The translations under genes and the position numbers were made by a program. From Streptomyces phaeolivaceus (GTDB lineage Bacteria > Actinomycetota > Actinomycetes > Streptomycetales > Streptomycetaceae), in assembly GCF_009184865.1 (NCBI RefSeq), contig NZ_CP045096.1, positions 6,634,001-6,698,000 on the forward strand: a stretch of 64,000 nt of DNA. Reading direction: 5' to 3'. Shown one piece after another: positions 1 to 9,255 of the stretch. The notes under the pieces were generated by a model. It was not told where the DNA came from, ran no database searches, and saw only the letters and a program-made list of their open reading frames with translations. Within the stretch, counting starts at the first letter, position 1; each line of letters begins with the position of its first letter.

Positions 1-550
1 TGTGGCCGGTCGAGGTCGTGGGCCGGCGGGTTGCGGGCGGCCGAGCGCTCGGAGCGGGTCGTGGTGACCGCCTCGTCAGCGGCTGGTTGCCTGGGCCCGT
101 GACGTCAGGGTCCAGTGCCGAACCGGTCGGCTCGGCCACCGCACGAACGACGTCCTCGCCCCGTTGCCGGCCCCACCGCACCGCACGGACCTCACTGTTG
201 TGGGCGGGGTCGGCCTTCCTGTCGAAGGCCGGTTCTGACGGGCCCGCCCAAGAATCCCGGCCGGAGGCCCTCCCTGCCCGGCATCGGGCCGTCACCCGCC
301 GGGGCGGTTCTGATGGTGCGTCCTGTTGCCGCCGCGAGCCGCCGATTCGGCCGGTCAACCGTCGAGAGAGGAACTTGACACCTGTCAGGAAAGTCGTCTA
401 GCCTGATGGCGTCAGGACGTTCTGCTGGCGAGATACTTGAAACTTCACTCTCGCGCGGCTCGCGGCGACCCCGAGCGGCGGCCCTCCCGGGCCGCCCTCC
501 GGTCGCCGCAGCCCGCGAAGCGGGCGGAAGTTGACGTGAGAGGTATGGGA
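1..550. other. Left-edge stretch without a supportable gene
   Basis: Several open frames cross this stretch, but none shows a recognisable domain or a start with a ribosome site, and their amino-acid content is the Arg/Pro/Gly mix typical of antisense or non-coding GC-rich DNA. The last part holds the 5' untranslated region of the small secreted protein that starts at 551. I see no repeat or RNA gene here. Confidence 0.5.
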
Positions 551-925
551 ATGAAGAAGACGATTCAGGCGATCCAGCGCGGCCGTGCGGGGCGCCTCGT
601 CGCGGCTGCGGTCGTGAGTGGTGCCCTCATCGGCCTGACCGCGGCCACTCCGGCACAGGCGGCCACGAGGCATAATCTGATGATCACGAACGTCCCGTCC
701 GGTACCAATTATGTCAGGGTATGGGTTGGTGCTGAGGTCACACTCCGCTGCCTCCCCGTTCAGGCGGGCAAGGACAAGAACGCCGGTGTCAGCGTGACCT
801 CCGGTAGCTCTGTGTACACCCAGAGCTACAAGGAGTGTGATGGCTTCATGATTTCCGGGTCTGCCCGCAGTAGGACCGTTCCCGACAACCTGACGACCAC
901 GAACTACTGGTTCTCGTTGAAGTAG
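551..925 (+). CDS. Small secreted protein, function unknown
   Basis: This encodes about 124 residues. The frame is open from 437, but the ATG at 551 is preferred because GAGAGG at 538-543 lies seven bases upstream. The N-terminus is a classical Sec signal peptide: MKK, then an arginine-bearing n-region, a hydrophobic core around residues 16-30, and an AQA cleavage site near residue 38. The mature part (about 85 residues) has two cysteines (in RCLP and ECDG) that could form a disulfide, and is rich in Ser, Thr and Asn. It resembles the many small exported Streptomyces proteins of unknown role. I do not recognise a family. It stands alone at a decayed accessory edge, next to an insertion-sequence remnant. 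Confidence 0.72.
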   Translation: MKKTIQAIQRGRAGRLVAAAVVSGALIGLTAATPAQAATRHNLMITNVPSGTNYVRVWVGAEVTLRCLPVQAGKDKNAGVSVTSGSSVYTQSYKECDGFMISGSARSRTVPDNLTTTNYWFSLK

Positions 926-1440
926 TCGCCTTACCGGGCTCGCTCTCGCCTCCGTGACCGGATCCCCAGGAAGCGGGACGCGGCGCGAAGCCCACCGTGC
1001 CTCCGGCGGGCTGATGCGGGCCCAGGCCGGCCGGGCGACCGGACGACGATGCCTGTCCCGCGTTCGACGACGGCCCGGGTCACGCACTCCGTGCGCGGGT
1101 CGGCCGTCGTCGCTTCACCGGCCCGGGTCGGACCTCGTCGAGGGGGCGAGGGCCGAAGGCTCGGTCAAGGACGCTCGGTCGCCGTCTCGCCGCCGTAGAC
1201 GGCGAACACGACGTCCGCGTCGTCGGCACGCACCCGTCCCGCCGACGCCCTTGCCACGAACGACGTCGCCCGCGGCCTTCATCTCACCCGCCGAGACCCT
1301 CTGTGCGTGTGCCTGGTGCACGCCCGCCAGGCCGCCACACCGGGCCACGCTCACCGAGGTCTGGTGATGCTCATGTTGAAGACGATCCCGCGCGGGAACA
1401 ACGACGACGCCTCCGGCGACGGCGGAAACTCCGGCTGAAG
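926..1440. other. Gene-poor stretch with possible decayed coding fragment
   Basis: No complete gene is supportable. On the minus strand a short stretch ending in a stop at 1165-1167 reads like real protein (…RADDADVVFAVYGG…) with good third-position GC, but nothing upstream in that frame can be assembled into a gene. It may be the 3' end of a gene lost when the adjacent insertion sequence arrived. This is inference from codon look only. Confidence 0.3.
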
Positions 1441-1446
1441 GCCACT

Positions 1447-1941
1447 CTCCTCGGACGCCCCAGAGGGCGGGAGACCGGCAAGGTTCACCTCGCTGCCGGC
1501 CGGAAGTGCCCCCCGCCGGCGTCCGTCCTGACTGCGGGCCAGGCAGCGGACAGCCCGCAGTCCATCCCGGTCCTGAAGAAGGTGCGGGTGCGCGGGCCCG
1601 TCGGCTGCCCCCGCACCCGGCCGGACGCGGTCGCCGGGGACAAGGCGTACTCGTCCCGCGGAAACCGCTCCCACCTGCGCAAACGCCGGATCAAGGCGGT
1701 CATCCCGGAGAAGAGGGATCAGGCCGCCAACCGGAAGAAGGGCCCATGAGGAGGCCGGCCCGTCAGCCATGACGCCGACCCCTGCAAGGAGAGGGATACC
1801 GTCGAGCGCCTGATCAACAAGCTCAAGGCACGTCGAGGCATCGCCACCCGGTACGACAAGACCCCCGACAGCTACCTCGCCGGTCTCCACCTGCGTGCCT
1901 CAATGATCTGGATCAGAGATCTCACCCGGACCACCCAGTGA
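1447..1941 (+). pseudogene. IS5-type transposase remnant, truncated, with internal stop
   Basis: The translated strand gives the conserved C-terminal half of Streptomyces IS5-superfamily (IS1647-like) transposases: a KVHLAA motif, then LTAGQAADSPQ, the DAVAGDKAYSSRGNR block that carries an acidic catalytic residue, then after an in-frame TGA at 1747-1749 the VERLINKLK and IATRYDKTPDSYLAG blocks, ending at TGA 1939-1941. The reading frame is the same before and after 1747, so the break is a nonsense change rather than a frameshift. The N-terminal third of the protein and both terminal inverted repeats are not visible. It is therefore a dead fragment, not a mobile element. It lies directly in front of a broken DUF397 gene. 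Confidence 0.8.
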
Positions 1942-2010
1942 TCACAACTCGATACGCGCCCTGAGTCCCCTGGACTTCCTGAGCCTGCTGGAGCGGATCA
2001 GAGGAGCGTG

Positions 2011-2260
2011 ATGAGCATCACCGAACCGGGGTGGTTCAAGTCCAGCTACAGCACGGACCAAGGTGACAGCTGCATAGAAGTCGGCCTGGACTGGCGCAAG
2101 TCCACGTACAGCGGCACCCAGGGCGACAACTGCATAGAGGTCGCCGCCACCCCGCCACCATCCACATCCGCGACTCAAAGACACCACACGCCCCCACTTC
2201 GCCCTCGGCCCCCCCGCCTGGGCCACCTTCGTCACGCACGCGGCAGCCCAGGCGGACTGA
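2011..2260 (+). pseudogene. DUF397-domain protein, frameshifted
   Basis: The start ATG at 2011 follows GAGGAG at 2001-2006. The protein begins with two WxKSxYSxxxGDxCIEV modules, the hallmark of DUF397 proteins, which typically sit next to an XRE-type regulator in Streptomyces. After the second module the sense switches frame: the expected IRDSK stretch is read from 2157 in another frame, and the closing FALGPPAWATFVTHA stretch is read from 2195 in a third frame, ending at TGA 2258-2260. Two frame changes in 100 bases indicate a pseudogene or sequencing errors. The regulator partner is absent, and the transposase remnant lies where it would be expected. Confidence 0.7.
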
Positions 2261-2263
2261 CCG

Positions 2264-4567
2264 TCAGCGCTCGGCCACCCGGACCGTCGTCTCACAGTGC
2301 AACCGGCGGTCCGGGCCCACCTCGCGTACCGGCCCCGTCAGCGTCAGCTGAACCCGGTGGCGCACATCGACACTCGACGCGCCCAACCGCAGTTCCAGGG
2401 CACCCGGTTCGACCACACGCCGTCCCGTGCGCCCCGTGAACGACGAGACGTCGGGGTGGAAGCGGAACGTCACGCGGGACGCGGCCCCCGGCTCCAACTC
2501 CAGCCGCTGGTAGGCGATCAGGCGTACGTCCGGGCGGGTCACCGAGGCCACCGGGTCGTGCAGGTACAGCTGGACGACCTCCGCCCCCGCCCGCTCTCCC
2601 GTGTTGCGGACGGTCACCGACACCTCTCCCTCCCCACCGCCGTCCTCGAAGTCCGTCCACGCGAACGTCGTGTACGAGCGGCCGTACCCGAAGGGATACA
2701 GCGGGGTCGGGTCGAGATTGCTCGCCGCGCCGACCAGGCCCAGCGGCGGCTGGAGGTACGTCCACGGCTGGCCCCCGGGGCGGCTCGGGACGCTCACCGG
2801 GAGACGGCCGGACGGGGAGACGCGGCCCGACAGCACTCCCGCCACAGCCGGGCCGCCCTCCTCCCCGGGGAAGAACGCCTGGACCACGCCCGCCAGTTGC
2901 CCGTGCCAGCGGCCGAGCGCGTACGGGCGCCCGGTGAGCAGGAGCGCCACCACCGGCGTACCCGTGGCGATGAGCGCGTCCAGCAACTCCGCCTGCGCCC
3001 CCGGCAACCGGAGGTCCTCCGCGTCGCAGCCCTCGCCCGACGTACCCCTGCCGAACAGACCCGCCCGGTCGCCCAGTACCGCTACGCAGACATCCGCCTC
3101 GGACGCCCGTGCGACCGCCTCGGGGAAGCCGCCGGTGTCGTCGCCGTCGACGTCGCTGCCGGCCGCGTAGGTGATCTTCGCGTCGGGGAGTTCGGTGCGG
3201 AGGGAGTCCAGGACCGTGGGGATCTCGATACCCAGCGGGGTGCCGGGGTGGGCCGGGAGGACGTGGGAGGGGAACGAGTAGCAGCCCAGCATGGCGAGGG
3301 GGTCGTCCGCGCGGGGGCCCACGACCGCGATACGGATGTCGGGGGCCAACGGCAGCACCGCGTCCGGGTTGTCCAGGAGCACGATCGACTCCTCGGCCAG
3401 GCGGCGGGCCAGGGCGCGGTTCGCCGGCGAGTCGAGGTCGATCCGACCCGGGCCGGTGGCAGAGGCCACCTCCGGGGCCCAGTCCTCGTCCAGCAGACCC
3501 AGCTCGCACTTCTGTGACAGAACCCGGCGTACGGCCCGATCCACCAGCGCCTCGGGGATCGCGCCCGCGCGCACGGCCTCCACCAGGGGCTCGCCGTAGC
3601 AGCGCAGGGTGGGGAGTTCCACGTCCACGCCCGCCGCGAGCGCCGCGTGCGCGGCCTGCGCGCGGTCGCCCGCCACGCGGTGGTTCGTCTCCAGGAAGCC
3701 GACGCCGAAGTAGTCGGAGACGACGGTGCCGGTGAAACCCCAGTCGTCGCGCAGGAGTTCGGTCAGCAGGTGCGGGTCCGCCGAGACCGGGACGCCGTCC
3801 GTCTCCGTGTACGCCGCCATCACCGAGCGCGCGCCGCCCTCGCGCAACGCCATCTCGAACGGGGGGAGGGTCACGTCCGCGAACTCCCGTACACCCGCCC
3901 GTACCGGCGCGTGGTTGCGGGCGCCCACGGACGCCGCGTACCCGGCGAAGTGCTTGAGCGTGGCGACGATCCCGGCCGACTCCAGGCCACGGACGTACGC
4001 CGTGCCGACCGTACCCACCAGATACGGGTCCTCGCCGATCGTCTCCTCGACCCGTCCCCAGCGCGGGTCGCGGACCACGTCGAGCACCGGGGACAGGCCC
4101 TGGTGGATGCCGACCGAGGCGAGGTCGCGGCCGATGTGGCGGGCCATCTCCTCCACGAGCGCGGGGTCGTAGGTCGCGCCCCAGGCCAGCGGGACCGGGT
4201 ACGCGGTCGCGCGCCAGGCGGTGAAGCCGGCGAGGCACTCCTCGTGGGCGATCGCCGGGATGCCGAAACGGTTCGCGGCCATGATGCGGCGCTGGGCGCG
4301 GGCCAGGGCACGCGCGCCCAGCGCCGGGTCCACGGGGGCCGTGCCGAAGGTGCGGGTGAGCTGGCCGAGGCCCCGGGTGATCAGCTCGTCGAAGTCGAAC
4401 GCCTCCCGCATCTCCTCCTCGTCGGGAGCGATGTCCTCGCCGTTCGAGTCGGCCTTCACCCACACGCCGTACAGCTGGGCGGTCTTCTCCTCCAGGGTCA
4501 TCCGGGAGAGCAGATCCTCGACCCGGGCCGCTGCGGACAGGGCCGGGTCACGCCAAGGGGTGGTCAT
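2264..4567 (-). CDS. Glycoside hydrolase family 3 (beta-xylosidase/beta-glucosidase, BxlA-like)
   Basis: This is a 767-residue cytoplasmic GH3 enzyme with no signal peptide. ATG at 4567 is chosen over the longer frame because GGAG lies four bases upstream. The N-terminal barrel carries the family blocks DPRWGR, GEDPYLV, KHFAGY and the nucleophile Asp285 in VVSDYF. The C-terminal part has the second alpha/beta domain and a terminal fibronectin-III-like domain (YGRSYT onward). It is the last gene of a four-gene operon after the binding protein and two permeases, so it probably cleaves the imported disaccharide or oligosaccharide to monomers. The nearby xylanase and operator palindromes point to xylo-oligosaccharides, as in the bxl operon of other streptomycetes. 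Cellobiose-type substrates cannot be excluded. Confidence 0.85.
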   Translation of the reverse strand: MTTPWRDPALSAAARVEDLLSRMTLEEKTAQLYGVWVKADSNGEDIAPDEEEMREAFDFDELITRGLGQLTRTFGTAPVDPALGARALARAQRRIMAANRFGIPAIAHEECLAGFTAWRATAYPVPLAWGATYDPALVEEMARHIGRDLASVGIHQGLSPVLDVVRDPRWGRVEETIGEDPYLVGTVGTAYVRGLESAGIVATLKHFAGYAASVGARNHAPVRAGVREFADVTLPPFEMALREGGARSVMAAYTETDGVPVSADPHLLTELLRDDWGFTGTVVSDYFGVGFLETNHRVAGDRAQAAHAALAAGVDVELPTLRCYGEPLVEAVRAGAIPEALVDRAVRRVLSQKCELGLLDEDWAPEVASATGPGRIDLDSPANRALARRLAEESIVLLDNPDAVLPLAPDIRIAVVGPRADDPLAMLGCYSFPSHVLPAHPGTPLGIEIPTVLDSLRTELPDAKITYAAGSDVDGDDTGGFPEAVARASEADVCVAVLGDRAGLFGRGTSGEGCDAEDLRLPGAQAELLDALIATGTPVVALLLTGRPYALGRWHGQLAGVVQAFFPGEEGGPAVAGVLSGRVSPSGRLPVSVPSRPGGQPWTYLQPPLGLVGAASNLDPTPLYPFGYGRSYTTFAWTDFEDGGGEGEVSVTVRNTGERAGAEVVQLYLHDPVASVTRPDVRLIAYQRLELEPGAASRVTFRFHPDVSSFTGRTGRRVVEPGALELRLGASSVDVRHRVQLTLTGPVREVGPDRRLHCETTVRVAER

Positions 4568-4628
4568 GAAACTCCTGTCAGGACTGTCAGGGGTCGGTGA
4601 GTTTCCGTGGCAACGATGCGAAGCGGGC

Positions 4629-5534
4629 TCACTTGCCGCCCACACCCATCAACCCGCCTATCAGCGCCCGTCGCGCCACCAGGTACACGGTGAAGATCGG
4701 GATGCCGGAGAGGACGACCGAGGCGAGCAGGGCGGGGATGTTGACGCCGAACTGGCTGACGTAGTTGAACAGTCCGAGGGTGAGGACCCGGGGGCCGTCG
4801 GACTGCGTGAAGATCAGCGGGAAGAGGAAGCCGTTCCAGGCCTGGAGCGCGGAGAAGATGACGACCGTGCTGATGCCGCCCTTGGCCAGGGGGACCGTGA
4901 GCTGGAACAGCATGCGCAGGGGTGACGCGCCGTCCAGGGCCATCGCCTCGTAGAGGTCTTCCGACACATCCCGCAGTGTGCCTACCAGGACCAGGACCGA
5001 GACGGGCATCGCGAAGGCCGCCGTCGGGAGGATGACGGCCAGGAGGGTGTCGTAGAGGTCGAGCTTCGCGATCAGCAGATACAGCGGCACGACGACCGCC
5101 TGCGCCGGGATCGCCACGCCCAGGAGGAACAGGCGGAAGGCCGCGTTCGACCAGCGGTCGCGGGTGCGGACGGTGACGTAGGCGAGGGGGATGGAGAGGG
5201 CCAGGACGATGCCGACGACCGAGACCGCGACGATCGCCGTGTTACTGAGCAAGTGGCCGAAGCCGCTGGTCAGGACGGTGTTGTAGTTGTCCAGGGTCGG
5301 GTCGGCGGGGGGCTTGAGGGGGTTGCCGGTGAGGGCCTTGTCCGCGCCCGTCAGGGACGCCGACAGCATCGCGTAGATCGGGATCAGGACGATGACCAGC
5401 CAGACGAACGCGCCCAGGCCCGCGACCGGGTTGGCGCGCCTGCTCCAGTGGCGTGCGCGGCGGGGCGCGCGCACCGGCTCACGCGCGGGCTCATTCGTCT
5501 TTCTCGGGGGCGCCGCCAGTGTGTCGTGTGACAT
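4629..5534 (-). CDS. Carbohydrate ABC transporter permease (MalG type, BxlG-like)
   Basis: This 301-residue inner-membrane permease has about six hydrophobic segments, the first near residues 39-60. The binding-protein-dependent transport EAA loop is visible as LYEAMALDGAS…LTVPLAKGG in the second half. It is the second permease of a CUT1-family importer and pairs with the gene immediately upstream, from which it is separated by nine bases. No ATPase gene is present in the operon. In Streptomyces such importers commonly share the MsiK ATPase encoded elsewhere (family knowledge). Confidence 0.9.
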   Translation of the reverse strand: MSHDTLAAPPRKTNEPAREPVRAPRRARHWSRRANPVAGLGAFVWLVIVLIPIYAMLSASLTGADKALTGNPLKPPADPTLDNYNTVLTSGFGHLLSNTAIVAVSVVGIVLALSIPLAYVTVRTRDRWSNAAFRLFLLGVAIPAQAVVVPLYLLIAKLDLYDTLLAVILPTAAFAMPVSVLVLVGTLRDVSEDLYEAMALDGASPLRMLFQLTVPLAKGGISTVVIFSALQAWNGFLFPLIFTQSDGPRVLTLGLFNYVSQFGVNIPALLASVVLSGIPIFTVYLVARRALIGGLMGVGGK

Positions 5535-5543
5535 TCCGTGCCG

Positions 5544-6470
5544 TCACATCCCTTCGCGGGTACTGCGCATCGTGCCGAAGCCGGTCAGCCGGACCAGGAC
5601 GAGCGACAGGCCCGTCGCGGCGATGACCAGGGAGGACGCGATGGCGCTGGCGTAGCCGAAGTCGTACGTCTTGAAGCCCGCCTCGTACATCAGGTACGGC
5701 AGGATCGCCGTGTCCGTGCCGGGGCCGCCCTTGGTGAGGATCAGGACCGTCTCGAAGTACGTCAGGGAGCCGACCACCATCAGGACGGTCGAGGTCGTGA
5801 TCGTGTGGCGCAGCTGCGGGAGCGTGATCGAGAAGAACTGGCGGTAGCGGCCGGCGCCGTCGATGGCCGCCGCCTGGTACAGGACGTCCGGGATCTGGCG
5901 GGCCCCGCCCTGGTAGATCAGGGTGTGGAAGGGGATGAACTGCCAGCCGCCGACGAAGACGATCGCGAGGAACGCGCCGCTCTGCGAGCCCAGGGTGTCC
6001 CGCTGGATGATGCCGAAGTTCGGGTCGAGGAGGGCGTAGAACAGGATCGCGATGGCGGTGGAGGAGAGCAGGAACGGGACGAAGAAGATCGCGGAGAGGA
6101 CCGCGCGATTGCGCTGCCGGCCCGCCGCCCAGACGCCCAGGAGCAGGGCGATCACCGTCTGGAAGACCCAGCTGGCGGCCGTCAGGACGACCGTCAGCCA
6201 CAGGGACTGGGTCATCCGGGGGTCGTCGAGCAGTTTCCGCCAGTTGTCGAGACCCACGGGCACGGGGTCGCCGAGGCCGTCCCAGCTGGTGAAGGAGAGA
6301 TAGAGGGCGAGGGCCATCGGGACGACCGCGAAGAAGGTGAAGAAGAGGACACCGGGGAGCGCCCAGGCGGCGTGCGGGCGCCCGGCCCGGTGCGCGTGGT
6401 GCGCCGGGCGCTTCTCCCGCCTCCCCTCCCGCTTCTCCGCCGTCGGGGCCTTCTCGACCGCGACGGTCAC
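5544..6470 (-). CDS. Carbohydrate ABC transporter permease (MalF type, BxlF-like)
   Basis: This permease is about 308 residues long, with a charged N-terminal tail, six hydrophobic spans and an EAA loop ([11 protein letters not shown]…ITLPQL). I chose GTG at 6470 because it overlaps the stop of the binding-protein gene by four bases (GTGA), the usual arrangement for translational coupling. An ATG at 6485 in the same frame is the alternative. It forms the transmembrane channel with the following permease and belongs to the same operon as the GH3 enzyme. Confidence 0.88.
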   Translation of the reverse strand: MTVAVEKAPTAEKREGRREKRPAHHAHRAGRPHAAWALPGVLFFTFFAVVPMALALYLSFTSWDGLGDPVPVGLDNWRKLLDDPRMTQSLWLTVVLTAASWVFQTVIALLLGVWAAGRQRNRAVLSAIFFVPFLLSSTAIAILFYALLDPNFGIIQRDTLGSQSGAFLAIVFVGGWQFIPFHTLIYQGGARQIPDVLYQAAAIDGAGRYRQFFSITLPQLRHTITTSTVLMVVGSLTYFETVLILTKGGPGTDTAILPYLMYEAGFKTYDFGYASAIASSLVIAATGLSLVLVRLTGFGTMRSTREGM

Positions 6471-7852
6471 TTCAGCCCCTTGCATGCCGTCACGAAGTCG
6501 GCCGGCGAGGACTGGCCCGCGAACAGCTTGCCTATCTCCGTGTGCATCTTGGTGCCGAGGCCGTCACCGAGCGCCTGGTCCCAGGAGAGCGTGAAGGCGG
6601 GGGCCTGCTGGACCATGTCGTACTGGAACTTCGCGTACTCCGGGTTGGGCGCGGAGGAGAGGAGATCGGCCGCGTTGGAGGTGGTCGGGACGTCGCCGTT
6701 GTCGATGAGGGCCTGGGCGTACGCCTCCGACGCGCAGTCCTTCAGGAAGCCGACCGCCAGATCCTTGTTCTTCGTACGGGCGTTGATCGACCAGTAGTTG
6801 GTGGGGTTGCCGACGACATTGCGGACGTCGCCCGTGCCGCCCTCGACCGTCGGGAAGGCGGCCCAGCCCAGGTTGCTCCTGGCGAAGTCCGGGAACTTGC
6901 CGAGCTGCGTGGAGTACTCCCAGGAGCCCATCAGATGCATGGCCGCCTTGCCGCGCGCGAAGACCGCCGGGGCGCCGCCGTTGACGTACGACACCGAGGT
7001 GAACTTGGAGCCGAAGGCGCCGTCGTCGATGAGTTCCTTGACCAGCTCGGCGGCCTTGAGGACGGTCGGGTCGCCCCAGCCCTCGGCGTCGCCGTCCTGG
7101 ATGCGTTTGAAGACCTCGGGGCCGCCGATCCGGTCGACCAGGTACTCCAGCCACATCAGCTCGGGCCAGACGTCGGAGCCGCCGAGCGCGAAGGGGGTGA
7201 TCTTCGCCTTCTTCAACTTGGCGTTGATGTCGAGGAGTTGGTCCCAGGTGGTGGGCGGCTGGAGCTTGTGCTCGGCGAAGACGGTCTTGTTGTAGAAGAG
7301 GATCACGGGCTGCATGCCGCGCATCGGGATGCCGTAGTGGCGGCCCTTGAGATCACCGGCCGCGAGCACCGAGGGCAGGAAGCCGTCCTTGAGGACCGGG
7401 TCGCCCTCGATGATGTCGGTGAGGTCGACGAGCTTGCCCGCCTCCTCGTACGGCTTGATGGAACCGCCGCCCCAGTTGAAGAAGATGTCCGGGGCGCTCG
7501 GGGAGCCCATCGCCGTGCGCAGCTTGGGGGAGTAGTCGGAGCCGGGGACCTTCTGCAGCTTGACGGTGCCGCCGGCCTTCTTCGCGGCGGCCGACTTGTT
7601 GTACCGGTCGACGCCCGCCTGCTGGACCTTCACCGCGTCGTCGCCGTACACGAACGCGGTGAGCGTCTTGCCGTCCCCGCCGCCCGCGCCACCGCCGGAG
7701 CCGCAGGCGGTGAGGCCGGTACCGAGACCGGCGAGACCGACGGTGAGCAGCGAGGCGGAACCGGCGCCGAGGAAGCGGCGCCTGCTGAGGGGGTGGGCGC
7801 CCCCGCCGCCGCTGGTACCGCCGCCGGGGACCTGGCCTCTACTCGACTCCAT
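6467..7852 (-). CDS. Sugar ABC transporter substrate-binding lipoprotein (BxlE-like)
   Basis: This is a 461-residue family-1 solute-binding protein. The N-terminus has a twin-arginine motif (RRRFLG at residues 24-29), a hydrophobic stretch and a lipobox LTAC with Cys50, so it is probably exported by Tat and lipid-anchored. A glycine-rich spacer follows, then a typical binding fold with conserved blocks such as [14 protein letters not shown] and MGSWEY. It is the first gene of the operon and is transcribed away from the LacI gene. Candidate operators lie directly upstream. The ligand is inferred to be a xylo-oligosaccharide from the neighbouring xylanase and GH3 genes, not from specific residues. 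Confidence 0.87.
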   Translation of the reverse strand: MESSRGQVPGGGTSGGGGAHPLSRRRFLGAGSASLLTVGLAGLGTGLTACGSGGGAGGGDGKTLTAFVYGDDAVKVQQAGVDRYNKSAAAKKAGGTVKLQKVPGSDYSPKLRTAMGSPSAPDIFFNWGGGSIKPYEEAGKLVDLTDIIEGDPVLKDGFLPSVLAAGDLKGRHYGIPMRGMQPVILFYNKTVFAEHKLQPPTTWDQLLDINAKLKKAKITPFALGGSDVWPELMWLEYLVDRIGGPEVFKRIQDGDAEGWGDPTVLKAAELVKELIDDGAFGSKFTSVSYVNGGAPAVFARGKAAMHLMGSWEYSTQLGKFPDFARSNLGWAAFPTVEGGTGDVRNVVGNPTNYWSINARTKNKDLAVGFLKDCASEAYAQALIDNGDVPTTSNAADLLSSAPNPEYAKFQYDMVQQAPAFTLSWDQALGDGLGTKMHTEIGKLFAGQSSPADFVTACKGLK

Positions 7853-7866
7853 GGGAGCACCCTTCG

Positions 7867-7954
7867 CGAATGTTCGACGTGTACATGCGGGCGTGCGAAT
7901 GTTTCGGATGGGACTTCGAATGTTCCGGGAACGTATGACCGTCGAAAGGGTTCG
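7867..7954. promoter_or_regulatory. Cluster of CGAA…TTCG operator-like palindromes
   Basis: The divergent region between the transport operon and the LacI gene holds CGAA-TG-TTCG at 7867-7876, CGAA-TGT-TTCG at 7896-7906, a near match beginning CGAATGTTC at 7917, and CGAA-AGGG-TTCG at 7943-7954. CGAA/TTCG inverted repeats are, from memory, the binding sites of the xylobiose-operon repressor BxlR and are common before Streptomyces xylanase genes. A related palindrome precedes the xylanase gene at 9233. Binding by the adjacent LacI protein is inferred. Confidence 0.65.
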
Positions 7955-7986
7955 TCAAGAGGTCGCGCAGGGATACGATCCCGCTC

Positions 7987-9048
7987 ATGAAGCCCGCGAA
8001 GCCCGAGGAAACCCAGACAAGAGCGCGCGTCTCGCAGTCCACACAGACCGCGACGCTCGCCGAGATCGCCCGCCAGGCCGGCGTCTCGGCTCCGACTGTT
8101 TCGAAGGTGCTCAACGGCCGCGCGGACGTCGCGCCCGCCACCCGCACCCGTGTCGAGGAGCTGCTGCGCGAGTACGGCTACCGCCGCCGGCGCGCCGAGG
8201 CGACCCGGTCCCCCCTCATCGACCTGGTCTTCCACGAGCTGGAGAGCGCCTGGGCGATGGAGGTCATCCGGGGCGTGGAGAACATCGCGCGGGAGGAGGG
8301 CCTGAGCGTCGTCCTCTCCGAGAGCGCGGGGCGGCTCACCCCCGGCCGCACCTGGGCCGACCAGGTCGCGGCCCGCCGCCCGCACGGCGTCGTGCTCGTC
8401 CTGTCGGGGCTGGACGAGTCCCAGCGCGCGCTGCTCACCAGCCGCTCCATCCCGTTCGTGGTGATGGACCCGGCGGGCGACCCCGGCGACGACGTGCCCT
8501 CGATCGGCGCCACCAACTGGCAGGGCGGCCTCGCCGCCACCCGGCACCTGGTCGAGCTGGGCCACCGGCGGATCGGCGCCATCAGCGGACCCTCACGGAT
8601 GATGTGCGGCCGTGCCCGCGTCGACGGCTACCGGGCCGCGCTGGAGACGGCCGGGCTGCCGGTCGCCGACGATCTGATCAAGGCCGGGGACTTCCACCAC
8701 GAGACCGGCTACCGCCTCGGGCTCGATCTGCTGCGCCGCCCCGACCGTCCGACTGCGGTCTTCGCGGGCAACGACCTCCAGGCCCTCGGCCTCTACGAGG
8801 CCGCCCGCGAACTGGGCCTGCGCATCCCCGAGGACCTCAGCGTCGTCGGCTTCGACGACCTCCCGGTGGCCCGCTGGGTCGGCCCGCCCTTGACGACCGT
8901 ACGCCAGCCCCTGATGGAGATGGCCGAGGCGGCGGCCCGCCTGGTGCTGGACCTCGGCCGCCAGGACGGGGGGCCTTCGACGGCGACGCGGGTGGAGCTG
9001 GCGACGAGCTTGGTGGTGCGGAGCAGTACGGGGGCCGTGCCCCTTTAG
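7987..9048 (+). CDS. LacI-family transcriptional regulator (BxlR-like)
   Basis: This 353-residue repressor has the LacI helix-turn-helix near residues 20-45 (TLAEIARQAGVSAPTVSKVLNG) and the periplasmic-binding-protein-like effector domain after it, including the SVVGFDDLPVA and TTVRQP blocks near the C-terminus. It is divergent from the sugar-transport operon and followed by a secreted xylanase, so it likely represses both in the absence of a xylan-derived inducer. No strong ribosome site is visible close to the ATG; an AGGGA lies 13 bases upstream. Confidence 0.88.
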   Translation: MKPAKPEETQTRARVSQSTQTATLAEIARQAGVSAPTVSKVLNGRADVAPATRTRVEELLREYGYRRRRAEATRSPLIDLVFHELESAWAMEVIRGVENIAREEGLSVVLSESAGRLTPGRTWADQVAARRPHGVVLVLSGLDESQRALLTSRSIPFVVMDPAGDPGDDVPSIGATNWQGGLAATRHLVELGHRRIGAISGPSRMMCGRARVDGYRAALETAGLPVADDLIKAGDFHHETGYRLGLDLLRRPDRPTAVFAGNDLQALGLYEAARELGLRIPEDLSVVGFDDLPVARWVGPPLTTVRQPLMEMAEAAARLVLDLGRQDGGPSTATRVELATSLVVRSSTGAVPL

Positions 9049-9057
9049 GGGCGCGCT

Positions 9058-9119
9058 CTGAAGGGGCGCGGGGCTGTGTCGATGTGCGGCTCCGCCGCGT
9101 GGGCGCGACAAGCCACGAC
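9058..9119 (+). repeat. Dispersed intergenic repeat, copy 1
   Basis: Just after the LacI stop codon lies a copy of a repeat that recurs at 13591-13625, 39669-39707 (inverted) and 59031-59066. The shared parts are TTCAGGGGCGCGGGG (here CTGAAGGGGCGCGGGG) and GCGCGAC(C)AGCCACGAC. This copy has an insertion between the two halves. Such elements are frequent just 3' of genes in Streptomyces; their role is unknown to me. Confidence 0.6.
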
Positions 9120-9232
9120 GAACGGGTCAGCCGGCCACGAACCGATCCCGGCAGACGCGTGTCCGGATGTTGATGTATTGACGGTTGACGCAACCCCCTC
9201 CACACTCCTCCGAAGTCAATCGGTTGCACCAC

Positions 9233-9243
9233 CGAAACTTTCG
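9233..9243. promoter_or_regulatory. CGAAACTTTCG palindrome before the xylanase gene
   Basis: This is a perfect 11-base palindrome ending at the first base of the GGAGG ribosome site (9243-9247) of the xylanase gene. The same sequence type is known upstream of several Streptomyces xylanase genes and resembles the CGAA/TTCG elements at 7867-7954. Its position over the translation initiation region fits a repressor roadblock. Control by the LacI protein encoded just upstream is inferred. Confidence 0.65.
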
Positions 9244-9255
9244 GAGGCACCCGCA

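Noticed and set aside
1303..1446. Upstream part of the transposase frame as the true N-terminus
   Set aside because: The Arg-rich residues before 1447 do not match the expected transposase N-terminal region, so the recognisable remnant starts later.
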